From assembly GCA_902783395.1 (NCBI GenBank), contig CACZRA010000393.1, positions 1 to 25,387 of the forward strand: a DNA stretch of 25,387 bases, read 5' to 3'. The notes under the pieces are model-generated. The model saw only the letters and a program-made list of their open reading frames with translations. It was not told where the DNA came from and did no database searches. A program made the translations under genes and the position numbers. The stretch's first letter is position 1. Each line of letters begins with the position of its first letter. The stretch comes from an uncultured Lachnospiraceae bacterium (GTDB taxonomy: Bacteria > Bacillota > Clostridia > Lachnospirales > Lachnospiraceae). Below are positions 22,513 through 25,387 of this stretch, piece after piece.

Positions 22513-22737
22513 GTTTTTGTCCTTTCCGGGATAAATCCCTTTGAATTATTGTTTTCGATCATATATACACAGCGGAAAAGATGTTGTTACAGTTTTTTTA
22601 TTTTTTTTTGAATTATCAGATCGCCCAAGGTACTGAATCAGTATGTTACCGCGGAATAAGCGGCAAGAGATATAGTTGTTGTAATATATGGTATGATAAT
22701 GAAGTGATGATTTGTACCGGAAGGGGACAGATGAAGG

Positions 22738-25387
22738 ATGAGACCTGTAAAAGTTGAATTTCAGGCTTTTGGTCCGTATGCCCGCCATGAGACGGTTGAT
22801 TTTGAAGCAGTCTCTTCAAAGGGGCTTTTTCTTATCTGCGGAAAAACCGGAACAGGCAAAACCATGATCCTTGATGCCATGACATTTGCACTGTTCGGCA
22901 GGAGCAGCGGACATGGCAGAGATAATTTTGAAGCTATGAGATGCACAAATGCTGATTTTGGTACCGATACATTTGTGAAGTTTGAATTTGAGAATCATGG
23001 CAGATATTATCTTTTTGAGCGAAGATTGGAGCGGAAGAGGAAAAACCTTTCTGCCGCTTATAATGTTTCCTGTAAAGATGATGATGGGATATGGCGCCCG
23101 CTTCTGGAGAACGCCAAAGAAAAAGCTGTAAATGATAAGGCAGTGGAGATAATCGGCCTGGAATATGAGCAATTCCGTCAGGTGATCCTGCTCCCACAGG
23201 GACAGTTTGAGCGTTTGCTGACTTCCAATTCGGATGAGAAGGAGAAGATACTTACCAGTATATTCGGTGAAGATAAATGGCAGATCATCGCAGAGAAGTT
23301 TTATGACAGGGCAGAGAGGCAAAAGAACGGGCTGAAGGACATTCAGGAAAAAATACGCATCAGCCTGTCTGATGAAAAATGTGAATCAATACAACAACTG
23401 GAGCAGATCGTATCTCAAAAGAAGAGCCAGGAGAGGATACTGGAGGAAGAGTACCAAAAAGCGGGTTTTGAGACGATAGTAAAGGAACAGCAGGAAATGC
23501 TTGCGATCGCCCGCAGGTTCGGAGATCTTCATAAGATCGAGGAAAGGCTGGCGGAGCTTGAGTCACAAAAGGAAGAGCAGGCCGGCCGCGAAAAGGCTTT
23601 TAGTGATGCAAAGCGTGCCGGTAAGCTGAGAGCACTCATCGAAGCAGAGAAAAACTCGTCAGAAGCCCTTAAGCAGAGAAAAAGGGATGAGGAGTCTGCC
23701 GGGAGGGCAGCTGAGGATAAAAGAAAGGCTGCCGGCGAAGCTTCGGAAAAGGTAAAGCTGCATGCGGAGAAGGAAAAAGATATAGAGGAGCTTAAGGCCA
23801 GAAAGATACTTTATGAGGGCAGGCGTAAAGACTACGAGGGCCTCAAAGCTGAAGAGGAGGAGCTTAAAGCTAAGAAAAAGGCCGCTTCGGATGCTCTGGA
23901 GGAGGAAAAGCGGGTTAAAGAGACCGTTGATAATTTCTCAGAAGAGATCATCCGGCTGAAAAATGAGTATGTATTGTTACAGGCCGGACATGAAGAGCTG
24001 TTAAATGCATATCTTGAAGGTATCACCGGGGAGCTCGCAGGAAAGCTGAAAAATGGGGAACCCTGTCCTGTCTGCGGAAGTAAGGAGCATCCTCACAAAG
24101 CACAGGCTTCTGATAACAGTGTGACGAGGGAAGAGGTCGATCTGAAGAAGAAGGCCTCAGAGCGTAAATACCGCGAGCTTCAGGAAAAGCTCAGTGAACA
24201 GGAAAAGGCAAAGAGACAGGCTGAAGAAAAGCATGCGGCAGTTGAAAAGCTTAATACCGAAGTAACCGCACTGGCGGAACGTTTGGAGACTAAAAAGAAA
24301 AATCTTGTCGAGGGGATCACGACAGCCAAAAAACTCGAGGAGGAGATCGAAAAGCTCGAGAGATCCGTTGAAGAATATGAAGAAAAGAAAAAGCGGCTGC
24401 TTGAAGCGGAAAAAAAGGCAGAAGACATTTATATAGAAGCTAAGGCAAAGATAGGATCAGCCGGGAAAGAAACAAAGGCTGCGGAAAACACATATAATGA
24501 AGCCCGGGAGGCTGTGGAAAAAGGGCTGAAGGATAATATGTTTAAGTCCCGCGAGGAGGCTGAAGAATTTATCCTTGACGACGATGAAATGGAGGAGCTT
24601 TCTTCTCTTATCGCAGAGTATGATGCCGGGGTAAAGACCGGAAAGGAAACCCTGAAGTCACTGAAGGAAGAACTGAAAGGCAGACAGGAACCCGACGGGA
24701 AAAAATGTCAGGAGATCCTTGACAACGCTAATAACGCCATGGGAGAGTACAGGGAGCGAAAGGCGGTATTATCCAGGGAAACCGAAAGACTTGAGGGTAA
24801 GCTTGAAATGCTCAAGAGAGAGGGTGAGGGGATCGAGGAAAGGATCCGTGAAGCAGATGAGGACTTTGCGTTCGCAAAGAAGCTTCGCGGTGATTCGGGC
24901 ACCGGACTTCAGAGATATGTGCTTGGGATCATGTTCTCTTCGGTAGTTACGGCAGCCAACAGGATGCTTGAGATGGTCCACGGAGGAAGATATCGTTTGT
25001 ACCGCTCCGATGAAAAAGCACAGGGAACCAATAAAAGGGGACTTGAGCTTAAGGTCTTTGACAGGAACAGCGGCGGGCATGACGGCCGTTTCGTCAGCAC
25101 ACTTTCAGGAGGAGAAAAATTCCTTGCCTCTCTCGCCTTGTCGATCGGTATGTCAACAGTGGCGCAAAAAAGCGGGATCAAGATCGAGGCGCTTTTCATT
25201 GATGAGGGGTTCGGTTCTCTTGATGATGATTCGATAGGTGATGCGATGAATGTACTCAACAGCATTCAGGAAGCAAACGGTCTTGTTGGCATTATCTCGC
25301 ATGTACAGGTGCTGCAGGATCAGATACCGACGAAGCTCAGAGTTGAGGAGGATACACTTGGGAGCCATATAGTGCGTACAATAGGAT
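22738..25387 (+). CDS. sbcC: Exonuclease SbcCD, ATPase subunit SbcC (3' end cut by window)
   Basis: The frame is open from ATG 22738 to the window end (883 codons seen) and is nearly complete. It is a Rad50-type ABC ATPase. Walker A is GKTGTGKT (35-42) and the Q-loop lies in LLPQGQFERLL (about 152-162). Two long Lys/Glu-rich coiled coils flank a zinc hook CPVC (Cys443, Cys446). The signature LSGGEKF is at 789-795, Walker B ALFIDEGFGSLD around Asp822-Glu823, and the H-loop His at 855. It drives SbcD to process DNA ends and hairpins. A GGAAGGGG site lies 11 nt upstream. An ATG at 22731 is out of frame. No clear promoter was found in the AT-rich 225-bp gap before it. The gene is separated from sbcD. 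Confidence 0.95.
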   Translation, partial: MRPVKVEFQAFGPYARHETVDFEAVSSKGLFLICGKTGTGKTMILDAMTFALFGRSSGHGRDNFEAMRCTNADFGTDTFVKFEFENHGRYYLFERRLERKRKNLSAAYNVSCKDDDGIWRPLLENAKEKAVNDKAVEIIGLEYEQFRQVILLPQGQFERLLTSNSDEKEKILTSIFGEDKWQIIAEKFYDRAERQKNGLKDIQEKIRISLSDEKCESIQQLEQIVSQKKSQERILEEEYQKAGFETIVKEQQEMLAIARRFGDLHKIEERLAELESQKEEQAGREKAFSDAKRAGKLRALIEAEKNSSEALKQRKRDEESAGRAAEDKRKAAGEASEKVKLHAEKEKDIEELKARKILYEGRRKDYEGLKAEEEELKAKKKAASDALEEEKRVKETVDNFSEEIIRLKNEYVLLQAGHEELLNAYLEGITGELAGKLKNGEPCPVCGSKEHPHKAQASDNSVTREEVDLKKKASERKYRELQEKLSEQEKAKRQAEEKHAAVEKLNTEVTALAERLETKKKNLVEGITTAKKLEEEIEKLERSVEEYEEKKKRLLEAEKKAEDIYIEAKAKIGSAGKETKAAENTYNEAREAVEKGLKDNMFKSREEAEEFILDDDEMEELSSLIAEYDAGVKTGKETLKSLKEELKGRQEPDGKKCQEILDNANNAMGEYRERKAVLSRETERLEGKLEMLKREGEGIEERIREADEDFAFAKKLRGDSGTGLQRYVLGIMFSSVVTAANRMLEMVHGGRYRLYRSDEKAQGTNKRGLELKVFDRNSGGHDGRFVSTLSGGEKFLASLALSIGMSTVAQKSGIKIEALFIDEGFGSLDDDSIGDAMNVLNSIQEANGLVGIISHVQVLQDQIPTKLRVEEDTLGSHIVRTIG

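Overview
The window looks like a chromosomal piece of an anaerobic Firmicute, most probably a member of the Lachnospiraceae. The evidence is the moderate GC content, strong AGGAGG-type ribosome binding sites, and gene families typical of that group: a sensory [FeFe]-hydrogenase-like protein, ferredoxin-tailed aldo/keto reductase, iron alcohol dehydrogenase, SbcCD and DUF1294. I saw no tRNA, rRNA, insertion sequence, phage gene or CRISPR array. Both edges cut genes: a PEP-synthase-like protein on the left and sbcC on the right.

Bases 1-4200 hold the tail of the PEP/pyruvate-binding protein, a YccF membrane protein, a Ste24-type M48 protease, a small unknown protein, a DUF1294 membrane protein and a zinc-ribbon membrane protein. 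Bases 4400-6950 hold a PAP2 phosphatase, a nicotinamidase-like hydrolase directly coupled to an FMN-dependent oxidoreductase, and a convergent small HAD phosphatase. Bases 7100-9000 hold a macro-domain protein and a convergent membrane-anchored CapA-family protein. The capA leader carries a large palindromic element. Bases 9000-11430 are a two-gene redox operon: ferredoxin-like aldo/keto reductase, then iron-containing alcohol dehydrogenase.

Bases 11500-13600 hold a divergent pair: a small HTH protein and a transmembrane Hanks-type Ser/Thr kinase. The kinase mRNA looks leaderless. Bases 13600-17250 are a copper operon, deoC-copA-csoR. Its consensus promoter (TTGACA, 17 bp, TATATT) carries two copies of a 17-bp CsoR-type operator. 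The copA gene ends in a CopZ-like domain that has its own ribosome binding site, so one gene may make both an ATPase and a soluble chaperone. sbcD follows 54 bp later on the same strand with no visible terminator between.

Bases 18459-21071 encode the most unusual protein here: two ferredoxin clusters, a sensory hydrogenase H-cluster domain, another 4Fe-4S module, a degenerate GGDEF and an apparently intact EAL domain. This suggests redox or H2 control of cyclic-di-GMP breakdown. A Cof-type phosphatase and a small secreted protein follow. sbcC then runs off the right edge, so sbcD and sbcC, usually adjacent, are split by about 4.3 kb.
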